In this document: one piece after another, positions 50,153 through 60,170 of the stretch | How positions within the stretch are numbered: position 1 is the stretch's first letter | Layout of the letters: every line of letters begins with the position of its first letter | DNA from: an uncultured Azospirillum sp. | GTDB taxonomy: Bacteria > Pseudomonadota > Alphaproteobacteria > RF32 > CAG-239 | NCBI GenBank assembly: GCA_900538765.1 | Contig: UQAB01000002.1 | Location: 62,001 to 126,000, forward strand | Reading direction: 5' to 3' | DNA: 64,000 nt | Made by a program: the position numbers and the translations under genes | The notes under the pieces: model-generated | The model's input: only the letters and a program-made list of their open reading frames with translations | The model's database searches: none | What the model was told of the DNA's origin: nothing

Positions 50153-52495
50153 ATGGAAGACGTAATTCTGGATAACCAACCGGTTTCAGTCGTTGTGACG
50201 AAAAACGGCGGCGTTAAGCTTAAAATGCTCGGCTGGGGCTGGCATCTCTACGGCATCATCGTCAAAGGGCTGATTATGGCGCTGCTGCTGAGCATAAACT
50301 TCTGCCTGTTTGCCAAAGCCGGCGGCTATGCCTTATTTGGCGAAGTCCTTCTGCCAAAACCTGAAATCGTCAATATCCTTTTAAGTATTTTCTGCGTTTC
50401 CATGCTGGTCATGCTGCTGCTGTCTTTTTCCGAATGGCTGCAAAACATTATGCTGGCGCTTGTCGCCGGGCTGTTTACGGCAATGATGATTAACCAGTTC
50501 GCCCTCTTTGACAAAGACGCTTTCATGACCCGCGGTATGTTGCTGTATCTGGGTGAGGGGGCCGCAGCCTTTGTCGACGGCAGAGCCTGGCTCGTCATGA
50601 GCGGTCTTGTCGCCGCACTGACGTTGGTTTACCTCTGGATGTCCTCCCGCTCCAATCAAATGTACCTGATTGGCACGCTGGCTGTCATAAATGTCTGGAT
50701 TTTATTCAGCGCCTACATGGATAGAAATAACAATAATAATTTCATCTATGAATATGACACATCCTCCGCCGGTGTTGAAAACGGCAAAAAGTTCATAAAC
50801 ATCTATCTGTCCAACGCCGCGCCTTACGGTTATCTCAACGAGATGAAAGACGCCAATGCCAAAGACAATTCCAAACTGGAAAACCTGCAAAAAATCATGC
50901 TTGGCTTCTACAACCGCAACAATTTCGACATTTATACCAACGCTTATGTCGAACACAAAGACGCGCCGAAAAACCAGGCTGAAGTTCTCAATCCTCTGGT
51001 CAGCGGAAACAAAAACTTCACCACGCCTGCTTCGCATCAATGCTGCGACTGGCAGTTCCGTCCCATAAAAGACAAAACCGACTATCTGCTCGGCAGCCGT
51101 CTGACCGAGATTTTCAAAAAATCTCAATACAAAGTGTCGGCATACCAGTCCCGCGGATTGGATATGTGTCACCTCTATGGCCAGCAATCGCTTGACCGCT
51201 GCCTGAACAAAGCCAGTCTGCCGGCGGACGTCAGCGTCCTCGCTGCCGCCACTTCCGAAAAAATCAAACTGCTCTACGGCCAATGGCTGGAAAGCACCGG
51301 ATTGTTTGCACCGGATTCTGTTGCCGCCGCTTTTCTTCCGGATTCATTCAAAAACCGTTACGACAAGCTTTATGTAGTCAATTCTCTGCAGGCTCTGGAT
51401 TTAGCCGCTATCGATATTGCCAACGACAAGGGCAGCGGCGCCTATCTTGTCTATGTTGACATGCCGGCAGATATGTTTATCTATAACGAATTCTGCATGG
51501 TTAAACCGACAGAGCAATGGCTGCCCATGCATGACCGTGGCAGCGCTGACAGCTCCGGAACTCAAGCACGCCGCAACGCTTACGCAGAACAATATGCCTG
51601 CCTCCTAGGCAAACTCCAAAACTTTATGGACACCCTGACCGCCAAAGGTGCTGATAAAAATGCCGTTGTCGTCATTGAAGGCGTCAGTAGCGCTCAGGAT
51701 AAAGAATATAAGGAAACAGATCGCACAGAGCTGAATTTTGGCGCCAATCATGCCGTCACCATGGCAATCCGCGATCCCTTGCATAAAGAAAAACTAATAA
51801 AGACGGAAATCTGCAAAGCCTCGGACATAACCGCCGCCTATTTGTTCAAAAAAGCCCAATGTACGGAGTTTAAAGGGCTGAATTTGAACGAAGAAGACCG
51901 GACACAGTTGAAAAAAGCGCTTTCCGCCCGCAGCATCACGCCGGAAGAAATCAGCAAAGCCGACAACTTCTTTATCCACTGGTATCCGTATTGGCAGAAA
52001 GCCAACGGCATTGAAGTTAAAGAACTTCCGAGCGAAACAGCTGTAAAACCGGAACAACAAGCACCGGACAAAACAGCCCCGCAACCGGCAGATGTAAACA
52101 AACCGGCGCCCATAACCGAGAATACCATTGTCAAAGAAAACAAAATCATTGAAAAGGAAATCCCGGTTGAACCAGAAGCGCCAACTGCCAGCCTTAAGGC
52201 CGAAATGCTCAAAAATCCGCTGACAGAAGAAACACCGGCCATAGACACACCGGAAAGCCAGCCGGAAGCAGCCGTACGACCTGAAGCAAGTACAACCCAA
52301 ACACAACCAGCGGACAAACAGGAAAATGAACCTCAACCACAACCGATTGAAAATATTGAAACGGTAAAAAACGAGACGCCTCTGTCATCAAACACTGCTG
52401 ACGCGCCTGAAAATCTTCTGCCGCAAAGCAACGAAGCCTCCCGCCAGCCGGATAATACTGCGGCAACCACGGCACCAGCTGCGGACAAACAATGA
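50153..52495 (+). CDS. Five-helix membrane protein with degenerate sulfatase/PbgA-like periplasmic domain and Pro/Glu-rich tail
   Basis: 780 residues. Five hydrophobic helices lie between about 30 and 190, followed by a periplasmic domain (about 195-630) that matches the alkaline-phosphatase/sulfatase fold in outline: YLVYVDMPADMFIYNEF where a sulfatase has its HFMGPH-like strand, ADKNAVVVIEGVSSAQD where the metal-binding SDHGE is expected, and KTEICKASDITAAYLFKK like the VSHVDLLPTLL helix. The Asp-His metal ligands are therefore replaced. This layout resembles PbgA/YejM and EptA. The last 150 residues are Pro-, Glu-, Ala- and Thr-rich, probably disordered. It is in the same operon as yejE/yejF, whose start overlaps its stop. 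The assignment is structural guesswork from motifs. Confidence 0.55.
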   Translation: MEDVILDNQPVSVVVTKNGGVKLKMLGWGWHLYGIIVKGLIMALLLSINFCLFAKAGGYALFGEVLLPKPEIVNILLSIFCVSMLVMLLLSFSEWLQNIMLALVAGLFTAMMINQFALFDKDAFMTRGMLLYLGEGAAAFVDGRAWLVMSGLVAALTLVYLWMSSRSNQMYLIGTLAVINVWILFSAYMDRNNNNNFIYEYDTSSAGVENGKKFINIYLSNAAPYGYLNEMKDANAKDNSKLENLQKIMLGFYNRNNFDIYTNAYVEHKDAPKNQAEVLNPLVSGNKNFTTPASHQCCDWQFRPIKDKTDYLLGSRLTEIFKKSQYKVSAYQSRGLDMCHLYGQQSLDRCLNKASLPADVSVLAAATSEKIKLLYGQWLESTGLFAPDSVAAAFLPDSFKNRYDKLYVVNSLQALDLAAIDIANDKGSGAYLVYVDMPADMFIYNEFCMVKPTEQWLPMHDRGSADSSGTQARRNAYAEQYACLLGKLQNFMDTLTAKGADKNAVVVIEGVSSAQDKEYKETDRTELNFGANHAVTMAIRDPLHKEKLIKTEICKASDITAAYLFKKAQCTEFKGLNLNEEDRTQLKKALSARSITPEEISKADNFFIHWYPYWQKANGIEVKELPSETAVKPEQQAPDKTAPQPADVNKPAPITENTIVKENKIIEKEIPVEPEAPTASLKAEMLKNPLTEETPAIDTPESQPEAAVRPEASTTQTQPADKQENEPQPQPIENIETVKNETPLSSNTADAPENLLPQSNEASRQPDNTAATTAPAADKQ

Positions 52496-53517
52496 CATTA
52501 TCTCCCCTGACTCAGCGCCGGCTCAGCTCTTTTCGCCACAACAAAAGAGCTTGTCTGGCGTTGTTTCTGTTTTTGCTGATAATGTTCATCACCTGTTTTT
52601 CAGAATTAATTGCCAATGATAAGCCTTTGATTGCCAAATATAAAGGACAATACCTTTTTCCGCTGGTTGTAACCTACAACGATGACTTCTTTGGTGGCGA
52701 CTTTCCGACCGAAGCAGACTACAAAGATCCGTTTATCGTCAGCCAAATCAATCAAAACGGCTGGATGATAATGCCGATAATTCCGTTTTCTTTCAATACG
52801 GTAGACTATAATCTTGACAAGCCGACACCAACACCGCCCTCAGCCGCCCACTGGCTGGGAACTGATGACGAGGGCAGGGACATTGTTGCCCGGATTTTAT
52901 ATGGCATTCGCCTGTCCGTGGTTTTTGCCTTTGTTCTGACGCTGTTTTCATCGCTGATAGGCATTTTTGCCGGTGCTGTTCAGGGATATTTCGGCGGAAA
53001 AACCGACATCATTATGCAAAGGATCATTGAAATCTGGGAAGCTCTGCCGCAGTTGTTCATATTGATTATTGCCGCCAGCATTTTCACACCGGGTTTCTGG
53101 ACTTTGCTGATTATCCTGCTTTTCTTCTCCTGGACCAGCCTGACATCTGTTGTCCGCGCCGAATTTCTGCGTGTGCGCAATTTTGAGTTTGTCAAAGCTG
53201 CCAAGGCTCTTGGTGTAGGTAATGGCCGTATCATCCGCCGCCATATTCTTCCTAATGCCGTCATTGCTACCATAACATTTGTCCCGTTTCTCCTCTCTGA
53301 GGCCATTGTCTCCCTGACAGCGTTGGATTTTCTCGGGCTTGGACTTTCTGAAGATTATCCCTCTCTTGGCGACTTGGTGCGCCAGGGAAAAGACAATCTT
53401 CAGGCGCCATGGATAGGCCTGAGCATATTCGTTGTTTTGTCATCGCTTCTGACCCTGCTTATTTTTATCGGGGAAGGAGTTCGTGACGCTTTTGACTCGA
53501 GGAAAACACATGGCTGA
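52492..53517 (+). CDS. yejE: ABC transporter permease, YejE-like
   Basis: 341 residues. N-terminal helix (about 20-40), a periplasmic insert (YNDDFFGGDFPTEADYKDPF and SAAHWLGTDDEGRDIVARILYG, typical of YejE), then five helices with the EAA-type loop EFVKAAKALGVGNGRIIRRHILPNAV. The family imports microcin C-like peptides and other short peptides. The usual yejA and yejB are absent here; only yejE and yejF follow the sulfatase-fold protein. It overlaps the upstream stop by four bases and the next gene by eight. Confidence 0.9.
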   Translation: MTLSPLTQRRLSSFRHNKRACLALFLFLLIMFITCFSELIANDKPLIAKYKGQYLFPLVVTYNDDFFGGDFPTEADYKDPFIVSQINQNGWMIMPIIPFSFNTVDYNLDKPTPTPPSAAHWLGTDDEGRDIVARILYGIRLSVVFAFVLTLFSSLIGIFAGAVQGYFGGKTDIIMQRIIEIWEALPQLFILIIAASIFTPGFWTLLIILLFFSWTSLTSVVRAEFLRVRNFEFVKAAKALGVGNGRIIRRHILPNAVIATITFVPFLLSEAIVSLTALDFLGLGLSEDYPSLGDLVRQGKDNLQAPWIGLSIFVVLSSLLTLLIFIGEGVRDAFDSRKTHG

Positions 53518-55090
53518 TTTACTTGAAGTTAAAAACCTAAGCGTATGTTTTAACACAAACAATGGACAATCAACCGCCGTTGACAATATCAGTTTCTGTG
53601 TTGCCGGCGGCGAAATTCTCGGTATTGTCGGCGAAAGCGGATCCGGCAAATCGGTCACGGCCTTGTCCCTCCTGCAACTGCTGCCTTACCCGCAGGCTTT
53701 TCACCCGACAGGGGCATCCATTAAGTTTGATGGCCAAGAGATTATAAATACTACAGAAAACACAATGCAAAAATTGCGCGGCAACAATATGTCCTATATT
53801 TTTCAGGAACCTATGTCGTCGCTCAACCCGTTGCATACCGTTGAAGCCCAAATTTCCGAAAGTCTGATGCTGCACCGCGGTATGAATCGGCAACAGGCAC
53901 GACGGGAAACACTCCGTCTTTTGACCGCTGCCGGAATAAAAAACGCCCGTAACCGCTTGAAATCATATCCTTTTGAGCTTTCCGGCGGCCAAAGACAAAG
54001 GGTAATGATTGCCATGGCAATCGCCAATCATCCCCGGCTTTTGATTGCCGATGAGCCGACAACTGCCTTAGACGTTACCATTCAAGAGCAAATAATTCGC
54101 TTACTCCTTGATTTAAGAAAAAAATTAGGCATGGCTATCATTTTTATCAGCCATGATTTGCGCCTCATCCGCAAAATCGCCGACCGCATTATAGTCATGA
54201 AAGATGGCAAAATCGTCGAGCAGGGCAATACTGCTGCTATTTTCACCAATCCAAAAAATGATTATACTAAAGAATTAATAAATTCATCTATCAGTTTGAT
54301 AAATATCAATAAAGCATCAAAAGAAAATATCTTGAAAGCACAAAATCTGACTGTTTCTTACCCGTTGAAAAAGAACTTCTGGGGCAGAGTAACGCAAACG
54401 CTTTTTGCCCTGAATAAAGTTTCTTTGGAAATAAAAAAAGGCGAATGCCTAGGCATTGTCGGAGAAAGCGGTTCTGGCAAAACAACACTAGGCATGGTTC
54501 TGGCGCAACTCATCTCTTATCAGGGAAATATCGAACTTAAAGGTTTACCTGTTAATAGATTGAAAAATAAAGAAATTCATAAACAAATACAAATCGTTTT
54601 TCAAGATCCCTATAACTCGCTTAACCCCAGAATGAACATTGAACAAATCATCGGGGAGGGGCTGGAAATACACTTTCCACAGTTAAACCAAGAAGAACGG
54701 CGGAAACGCATCATCAACACATTAAAAGATGTCGGCTTGCCTGCTGATATTCTTAACAAATACCCTCATGAATTCTCCGGCGGACAGCGGCAGCGAATTG
54801 CTATTGCCCGCAGCCTGGTTATTTCTCCGGAAATAATTGTCTTTGACGAACCAACCTCGGCTCTGGATGTAACGATTCAAGCTCAGGTTCTAAAAATGCT
54901 AAGTAAAATCAAAGGGAAATACAATCTAACTTATGTGTTTATTTCACACGATATGACTGTTATCCGCGCAGTTTCCGACCGCATTGCCGTTATGTACAAC
55001 GGAAAAATCATAGAGCAGGGTGAGGCTAAGCAGATTTTTGAACATCCTCAAGAAGAATATACCCGCCGCCTCATCTCCGCCGCTTTGTAA
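53510..55090 (+). CDS. yejF: ABC transporter ATP-binding protein with two nucleotide-binding domains, YejF-like
   Basis: 526 residues with two ABC domains in tandem. Walker A GESGSGKS (first, near 43) and [11 protein letters not shown] (second, near 320), signature LSGGQRQRV and FSGGQRQRI, Walker [13 protein letters not shown] and [12 protein letters not shown]. Both halves look able to bind and hydrolyse ATP. This double ABC protein powers the YejABEF-type importer with YejE. GAGGA lies ahead of the ATG inside the end of yejE; an in-frame ATG nine codons earlier is less likely. Confidence 0.93.
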   Translation: MADLLEVKNLSVCFNTNNGQSTAVDNISFCVAGGEILGIVGESGSGKSVTALSLLQLLPYPQAFHPTGASIKFDGQEIINTTENTMQKLRGNNMSYIFQEPMSSLNPLHTVEAQISESLMLHRGMNRQQARRETLRLLTAAGIKNARNRLKSYPFELSGGQRQRVMIAMAIANHPRLLIADEPTTALDVTIQEQIIRLLLDLRKKLGMAIIFISHDLRLIRKIADRIIVMKDGKIVEQGNTAAIFTNPKNDYTKELINSSISLININKASKENILKAQNLTVSYPLKKNFWGRVTQTLFALNKVSLEIKKGECLGIVGESGSGKTTLGMVLAQLISYQGNIELKGLPVNRLKNKEIHKQIQIVFQDPYNSLNPRMNIEQIIGEGLEIHFPQLNQEERRKRIINTLKDVGLPADILNKYPHEFSGGQRQRIAIARSLVISPEIIVFDEPTSALDVTIQAQVLKMLSKIKGKYNLTYVFISHDMTVIRAVSDRIAVMYNGKIIEQGEAKQIFEHPQEEYTRRLISAAL

Positions 55091-55283
55091 AAATACACGA
55101 ATAAAAGAGCACTTTTGTCACTCCTGCTTTATTTAATAAGTAAAATATTACTATACTAACATTAAACCTAAAATATATTTTATTTTGACTTCAAAAAAAA
55201 ACAAAAACCCGCCATCTTAGCCAAACAAGAATTAAGAAAGCTTTCCATTGGCTTCATAAACAACTTTAGCTCTTAATGGGCAG

Positions 55284-55556
55284 TTATCTCTTTATTATTG
55301 GAACAATCCATTTTGAAAACCAAAAATCTATTGTATTTTTCATTAACTTATCAACCATAACAATACTAATCCCCAATATTTCTGCAATTTCCTTATCTGA
55401 AAAGCCAGCATTCCTAAGTTTTTCGCAAGTATAACGCTTAGCATACAGATTAACATTAAGATTTTCTCTGCGAGCCTCTTTGTTTACACTCTTTTGAAAC
55501 TCATGAGAAACACACAGCAGCTCCAATCCTTTTTCACCATCAATAAGTATAATCAT
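55284..55556 (-). CDS. Small HTH-like protein
   Basis: 90 residues. The middle part AGFSDKEIAEILGISIVMVDKLM (about 49-71) has the pattern of a helix-turn-helix, so DNA binding is likely. The N-terminal 25 residues are hydrophobic and acidic. GGGAGAG lies six bases ahead of the ATG. An odd feature is that a TTGACA-17-TAATAA promoter pattern overlaps that site and the ATG itself, so either the promoter or the start may be misread. Family not recognised. Confidence 0.6.
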   Translation of the reverse strand: MIILIDGEKGLELLCVSHEFQKSVNKEARRENLNVNLYAKRYTCEKLRNAGFSDKEIAEILGISIVMVDKLMKNTIDFWFSKWIVPIIKR

Positions 55557-56027
55557 TATTACTCTCCCAAACTTAATATGTCAAAAAGCAGGCGAGAACG
55601 CTGCCATACAACAGATAAAACAATAAGAAAGAACAACATAATATATAAAGAACGATACCCTCCCCGATAAACAATTTTGTCGCATAATATATATTATGTT
55701 AAATTAAGGCTTTTTTTTATGAAAGAGAGGTAAATCACAAACAAAATAAAAAAAAGAAGTTCAATATGATTAAATATTCAAAATCCAAACATTTTACGCT
55801 CAGCTTAAGCTGTAAATATACATACAAAACTTCTGAGCTCGTTCTGAGGGCTCGATTTTTAATTAAGTTACTGTTTTATCGAAGAAAAAAAATACAGCAA
55901 GTTTATTTTCACCTTCAAACTGCACTATCTACACAAATAAAGAGCCACATGCCCGACACTTAATACGCTTTAAGCACAAAAAAAGACCTGCAAACTGCAG
56001 GTCTTCCTAAATTTTTCAAGAAAATGA
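55557..56027. other. AT-rich stretch without a supported gene
   Basis: About 470 bases. It holds a perfect 16-base palindrome CATAATATATATTATG (55683-55698), a 65-codon open frame at 55766-55963 that looks random and is not called, and the rpsD terminator at its right end. Promoter-like sequences are present, but none is clear. Confidence 0.5.
55978..56005 (-). terminator. Rho-independent terminator of rpsD
   Basis: AAGACCTGCA, loop AAC, TGCAGGTCTT, with seven T behind it on the minus strand. Confidence 0.9.
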
Positions 56028-56642
56028 TTATCTTGAGTAAAATTCGATAACCAGATTCGGTTCCATTGTGCAAGCATAAGGAACATCATCAAACTTCGGT
56101 ACGAAAGAATACTTAGCTGTCATCTTCTTAGAATCAACTTCCAGATAGCCCGGAACATCTCTGTTTGTAGCTTCAACGGCAGCCAAAACCATCGGCAACT
56201 GTCTGGATTTTTCTTTAATTTCAATAACATCACCGGCTTTAACCATATAAGAAGGAATATTTACTTTCTTACCGTTAACTAAAATATGGTTGTGGTTAAC
56301 AAACTGACGGGCAGCAAATACGGACGGCACAAACTTTGCTCTGTAAACCAAGTTGTCCAAACGGGATTCCAAAATACCGATAAGGTTTTCGGCAGCATCC
56401 CCTCTTCTTCTGATAGCTTCGGCATAATACTTGGCAAACTGCTTTTCAGAAATATTACCATAAGAAGCTTTCATTCTCTGCTTGGCATACAACTGAGTAC
56501 CATAGTCGGTCATTTTCTTTTTTCTGGCACCATGCTGCCCCGGAGCTGTTTCTCTTTTAACAAAAGAAGCGTTGGATTCGCCCCAGATATTTGCGCCATA
56601 GCGGCGTGTGGCTTTTTTCTTAGCTTTTACAATACTTTTCAT
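56028..56642 (-). CDS. rpsD: 30S ribosomal protein S4
   Basis: 204 residues, full length. It nucleates 16S rRNA folding and represses its own synthesis in many bacteria. [16 protein letters not shown], the [14 protein letters not shown] helix, [41 protein letters not shown] (the S4 RNA-binding domain) match the alphaproteobacterial form. The first 40 residues are shorter in cysteines than in zinc-bearing S4 proteins. It stands alone here with its own terminator, not in an alpha operon, as is usual in this class. Confidence 0.98.
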   Translation of the reverse strand: MKSIVKAKKKATRRYGANIWGESNASFVKRETAPGQHGARKKKMTDYGTQLYAKQRMKASYGNISEKQFAKYYAEAIRRRGDAAENLIGILESRLDNLVYRAKFVPSVFAARQFVNHNHILVNGKKVNIPSYMVKAGDVIEIKEKSRQLPMVLAAVEATNRDVPGYLEVDSKKMTAKYSFVPKFDDVPYACTMEPNLVIEFYSR

Positions 56643-56862
56643 TAAAGTTTTCCTTTATTTTTATCTCAATTTCATTATTGTTCCGGTAGTTTTGGCTTAA
56701 ATTCAAACCAAACGGGAAGGCACAAAAGCACACATCCGCATTCCCGGAAGTGATTGCAAGTTACCATATATTTTATAAATTTCAAGCGAAATCTGCACTC
56801 CGACATTGTTTTTTTCGCCAAATGCTGTTAAAATCCGGCCAGAAGAATAATTGAGGAATAAC

Positions 56863-58608
56863 ATGACTTACGATTTTATGTTTTCGCGCGCTTTAGAGCT
56901 CCACCAGGACGGACGATTTGCCGAGGCGGAACAGCTTTACCGGCAGATATTGGAAACAGCGCCGAAAAACCCGGACATACTCAATCTTTTGGGATTGGTT
57001 GCTCAGGCGCGGGGCGTGCATAACGAAGCCGTCACCCTCTTTTATAAAGCGATAAAAATCAGCCCTGACCATGCGCCCTACCGGTTTAACCTCGCCTTGT
57101 CGCTGGCTGAATTGGGCAAACCGCATGAGGCGATAGAGGCTTATCAGAAAATGCTGGCCTTAACCCCGGATGTGAAAGAAGCCTGGTACAATCTGGGACA
57201 ACTTCACAAAACGCTTGGCAATTTTCAGACTGCTGCATCCTGCTTCCATAAAGCTGCGGCATTGGATAAAACATACGCCGAACCTTTGGTCGGGCTGGCC
57301 TTACTTTCCGACGCCCCGGAAAAGGATTTGAACGCCCTTCTCTTCCTTTTCCCAGATTGCGCGGAGGCTCATTACCAGCTCAGCGTTATATGCCTGGAAC
57401 AGAACCGTTATAAAGAAGCCCTTGCCCATGCCCGGTCGGCATTGGAACTTGCACCGGAATCGACAGACGCCTGCCTTGCCGCAGCTTTTTCCTGTTTGAA
57501 GCTAAAAGATGACGCTTCGGCACGGGATTATTTTGCTAAGACCTACGCAATCAATCCTAAATCAGTCCCTGCCCTCGCCGGTCTCGCCGCCATTGCCAGC
57601 AGGGAGAGAGAATTTGACAAAGCCGAAGCACTGTTTGTCAAAGCCTTGGAACTTGCACCGAACAACACTGAAGCATTGATAAACTATGCAGACATGCTCT
57701 ACCAAACCGGACGCCTGCTTGAAGCTGTTGAAACCAGCCGCAAAGCCGTTCTTCTTGCGCCGGACAACCCTGCCGTCAGCAACAATCTTGGAATCATCTG
57801 CAAAGACTTGAAAGACTTTGATGAAGCCTTAGGGCTGTTTTTTAACGCCTACAAAAAATCGCCGCAAACAGAAGAATTTTCAGTCAACATTTACGAAACA
57901 CTCCTGCTTTTACACCGGGAAAAACCGCAGGAAGCTGAACAAATTGCCGCAAACTGGCTTAAAGACAGCCCAGAAAACATCTTTGCCCAACATCTCTCCG
58001 CCGCCTTTAACGGACAATCGGACAATAATGGCGACAGCCTGTTTAGCCAAAAACTTTTTGACAATTTTGCCTCTTCCTACGAACAAACTCTGAAAAAACT
58101 GAATTACCGCCTGCCCGAGATAATAAAGGAATGCATCGGAACGCCGCGCGGACTGGTTTGGGATTTGGGCTGCGGTACCGGCCTGATTGCCGAACAATTG
58201 AAATCTGAAGAAATCAGTTTTATCGGCGTCGACATTTCTGCGGCCATGCTTGACATTGCCCGTTCCAAAAATCTGTATAAAGAACTGATAAACAGCGATA
58301 TTTTTGATTTTCTGAACAATCCGCCCGCCCCACCGCCAGCATTGATTATTGCCGCAGACGTTTTCTGCTACATGGGCAGCCTGGAAGGCGTTATCAGCCG
58401 TTGCGCCCCCTGCCCTTTGTGCTTTTCCGTTGAAAAAAGCGAAAAAGACGGCTTCTCGATAACAACTGACGGTCGTTATAAACACAATAAAGACTACGTT
58501 AACAACTTGTTAACTAAATCAGGATACGCTGAAATAACCATAAAGGAAGCCGTCATCCGCCTTGAAGACGGCAAGCCTGTCGCCGGGTTTGTTTTCATGG
58601 CCCGCTGA
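56863..58608 (+). CDS. TPR-repeat protein fused to a SAM-dependent methyltransferase
   Basis: 581 residues. Residues about 1-370 hold nine or ten tetratricopeptide repeats (for example GRFAEAEQLYRQILETAPKNPDILNLLG and PHEAIEAYQKMLALTPD). The C-terminal part (about 395-580) is a class I methyltransferase: VWDLGCGTGLIAEQL (motif I), FIGVDISAAMLDIA, ALIIAADVFCYMG. Such TPR-methyltransferases are widespread in Rhodospirillales; targets may be proteins or surface components, unknown here. TTGAGGAATAAC lies ahead of the ATG; a TTG four codons earlier is open but unlikely. No signal peptide. Confidence 0.88.
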   Translation: MTYDFMFSRALELHQDGRFAEAEQLYRQILETAPKNPDILNLLGLVAQARGVHNEAVTLFYKAIKISPDHAPYRFNLALSLAELGKPHEAIEAYQKMLALTPDVKEAWYNLGQLHKTLGNFQTAASCFHKAAALDKTYAEPLVGLALLSDAPEKDLNALLFLFPDCAEAHYQLSVICLEQNRYKEALAHARSALELAPESTDACLAAAFSCLKLKDDASARDYFAKTYAINPKSVPALAGLAAIASREREFDKAEALFVKALELAPNNTEALINYADMLYQTGRLLEAVETSRKAVLLAPDNPAVSNNLGIICKDLKDFDEALGLFFNAYKKSPQTEEFSVNIYETLLLLHREKPQEAEQIAANWLKDSPENIFAQHLSAAFNGQSDNNGDSLFSQKLFDNFASSYEQTLKKLNYRLPEIIKECIGTPRGLVWDLGCGTGLIAEQLKSEEISFIGVDISAAMLDIARSKNLYKELINSDIFDFLNNPPAPPPALIIAADVFCYMGSLEGVISRCAPCPLCFSVEKSEKDGFSITTDGRYKHNKDYVNNLLTKSGYAEITIKEAVIRLEDGKPVAGFVFMAR

Positions 58609-58642
58609 CTTTCTCCACTAAAAAAACATCAGGAGGAATCCC

Positions 58643-59293
58643 ATGACTGATGAAATAATTGATATCTATGATGAAAACATGAATCCTATCGGAACAGCCA
58701 CTAAAGCGCAGGCACACCGCGAAGGTTTGTGGCACAAGGCTTTCCGTTGCTGGATAATAAAACCGCTGCCGGAAAACAAGTGCAAAGTCTGGATGCAGCT
58801 CCGTAGCTCAAACAAACGCCTTTATCCCAACCTCTTGGCCACTTCTGCCGCCGGACACTTAAAAAGCGGCGAACAAAACCGTGATGGCATCCGGGAAATC
58901 GAGGAAGAACTCGGGCTGAAAATTCCCCGTGAAAATCTGGTCAAACTTTTTACCTCAAAGCGTTACTACCATGATGACAATATGATTGACAACGAATTTA
59001 ATCCCACCTACCTTTGTGAAGTAGACAAGGATTTCTCGGAACTGACACTCCAGCCGAACGAAGTTGACGGCATTTTTGAATTTGATTTGGAAGACCTGAT
59101 TAACCTCTTCAACAAAAAAATAGATAAAATCTTTTCTTCAGGATTGGTCAAAACCGCAGATAACAAAAGCGAATTCAAAACCGGATATTTCTGGCGCAAA
59201 GATTTTGTTCCGCATGATGATGGATATTACCCCAAAGTGTTCAATACCATAAAGAGATATCGCGAAGGGCTGTCCCCTGAAGCCGCAGAATAA
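58643..59293 (+). CDS. Nudix hydrolase, isopentenyl-diphosphate-isomerase-like type
   Basis: 216 residues. The Nudix box is complete: GHLKSGEQNRDGIREIEEEL (about 73-92, with the G..E..REIEEELG spacing). DIYDENMNPIGTATKAQAHREGLWHKAFRCWII at the start is typical of the subgroup resembling Idi and YfcD. It hydrolyses a nucleoside-diphosphate-linked compound; the substrate is unknown. AGGAGG lies ahead of the ATG. It is followed by a strong terminator. Confidence 0.9.
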   Translation: MTDEIIDIYDENMNPIGTATKAQAHREGLWHKAFRCWIIKPLPENKCKVWMQLRSSNKRLYPNLLATSAAGHLKSGEQNRDGIREIEEELGLKIPRENLVKLFTSKRYYHDDNMIDNEFNPTYLCEVDKDFSELTLQPNEVDGIFEFDLEDLINLFNKKIDKIFSSGLVKTADNKSEFKTGYFWRKDFVPHDDGYYPKVFNTIKRYREGLSPEAAE

Positions 59294-59323
59294 AAAAAAG
59301 CGCTTAAACAAGCGCTTTTTTTT
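59292..59323. terminator. Bidirectional Rho-independent terminator
   Basis: AAGCGCTT, loop AAAC, AAGCGCTT with eight A before and eight T after. It lies between the Nudix gene and the converging HD gene. Confidence 0.9.
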
Positions 59324-59340
59324 GCAGTTTGCCAAAATTC

Positions 59341-59886
59341 CTATCGGATAATATCCAGAAGCTGCTGATAAATAATCTGAATTTCGCTGTCATTGGCATC
59401 AGCAACGGAACGGCGCATTGCTGTTTTAATAAATTCCCGAGCCAGCCCCTCTTCCGTTTTGCGATGCTTTTGATAATAAACAGCCTGTACGGCACTTTCC
59501 AGCTTGTCTATATTTTTCACAAACCGTGCTTCCGGCGTTTCGCCGTCTTCATATTCCCGAAACCAGCGAACAATATCGGGAAAATTTATCTCTTCGGCAA
59601 TCCGCGCCATAGCCGCCGCCTCGTTGTTGGCCTTTTCTTCCTCACTGATACCGTCATAAGGCGTGATATCCCCGACATAAACTTCTGCCAAATCATGAAC
59701 AATCGCCATTTTCATACAACGTCCGAAATCCAGCCCCTCCGGCGCCAACAGCAAAGCCAGCAAACTGATGCCGAAACAATGGTCGGCAACGGATTCCGGA
59801 TTTTCAATATTCTTCCGAATCCACCCCGTTCTTTTCAGCTCTTTAAATTTTCCAAGAATCTCAATTATATTGTCAATATTCTGCAT
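59341..59886 (-). CDS. HD-domain nucleotidase, HDDC2/YfbR-like
   Basis: 181 residues. ELKRTGWIRKNIENPESVADHCFG, MAIVHDLAEVYVGDITPYDGISEEEK and FVKNIDKLESAVQA show the HD motif set H...HD...D of the HDDC2/YfbR family of 5'-deoxynucleotidases. It likely releases nucleosides from (d)NMPs in the cytoplasm. The ATG after GTGGCGG is preferred; a longer frame runs back through the end of the DUF4236 gene. It starts eight bases after that gene, so the two form an operon. Confidence 0.88.
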   Translation of the reverse strand: MQNIDNIIEILGKFKELKRTGWIRKNIENPESVADHCFGISLLALLLAPEGLDFGRCMKMAIVHDLAEVYVGDITPYDGISEEEKANNEAAAMARIAEEINFPDIVRWFREYEDGETPEARFVKNIDKLESAVQAVYYQKHRKTEEGLAREFIKTAMRRSVADANDSEIQIIYQQLLDIIR

Positions 59887-59894
59887 TCCGCCAC

Positions 59895-60158
59895 TCACAA
59901 ATTTATACTGATAACGCCGCTTTTCAGGGCATAATACGCCGCAAACACAATAACGGCAACAATAACAAGGACAATCCCCCATCCAGCAGACAGGCTTCTG
60001 CGGTAATAAAGACCACCACGCCCGGCATGGACATAATTTCCCTTTGGCCCGCTGCCAAAACGCAGCCCCTTGCCGCCGATGGAAACGCCGACACCGGACT
60101 TTGACAAATTAACCCGTACCGGACCAATATTAAAGCCTTTTTTCAGATAAAACCCCAT
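59895..60158 (-). CDS. DUF4236-domain membrane protein
   Basis: 87 residues. The first 45 match DUF4236: MGFYLKKGFNIGPVRVNLSKSGVGVSIGG and LRFGSGPKGNYVHAGRGGLYYR. A membrane helix follows (GWGIVLVIVAVIVFAAYYAL, about 59-78). Function unknown. AGAGG lies ahead of the ATG. It is 12 bases downstream of the autotransporter stop and precedes the HDDC2-like gene, so all three may share a transcript. Confidence 0.85.
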   Translation of the reverse strand: MGFYLKKGFNIGPVRVNLSKSGVGVSIGGKGLRFGSGPKGNYVHAGRGGLYYRRSLSAGWGIVLVIVAVIVFAAYYALKSGVISINL

Positions 60159-60170
60159 TTTATAGCCTCT

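Noticed and set aside
51794..52342. Minus-strand frames opposite the Pro/Glu-rich tail of the sulfatase-fold protein
   Set aside because: Their Cys/Phe/Gly-rich composition reflects the repetitive coding strand.
55766..55963. 65-codon plus-strand frame upstream of rpsD
   Set aside because: Composition looks random, with no recognisable feature and only a weak AGAAG ahead.
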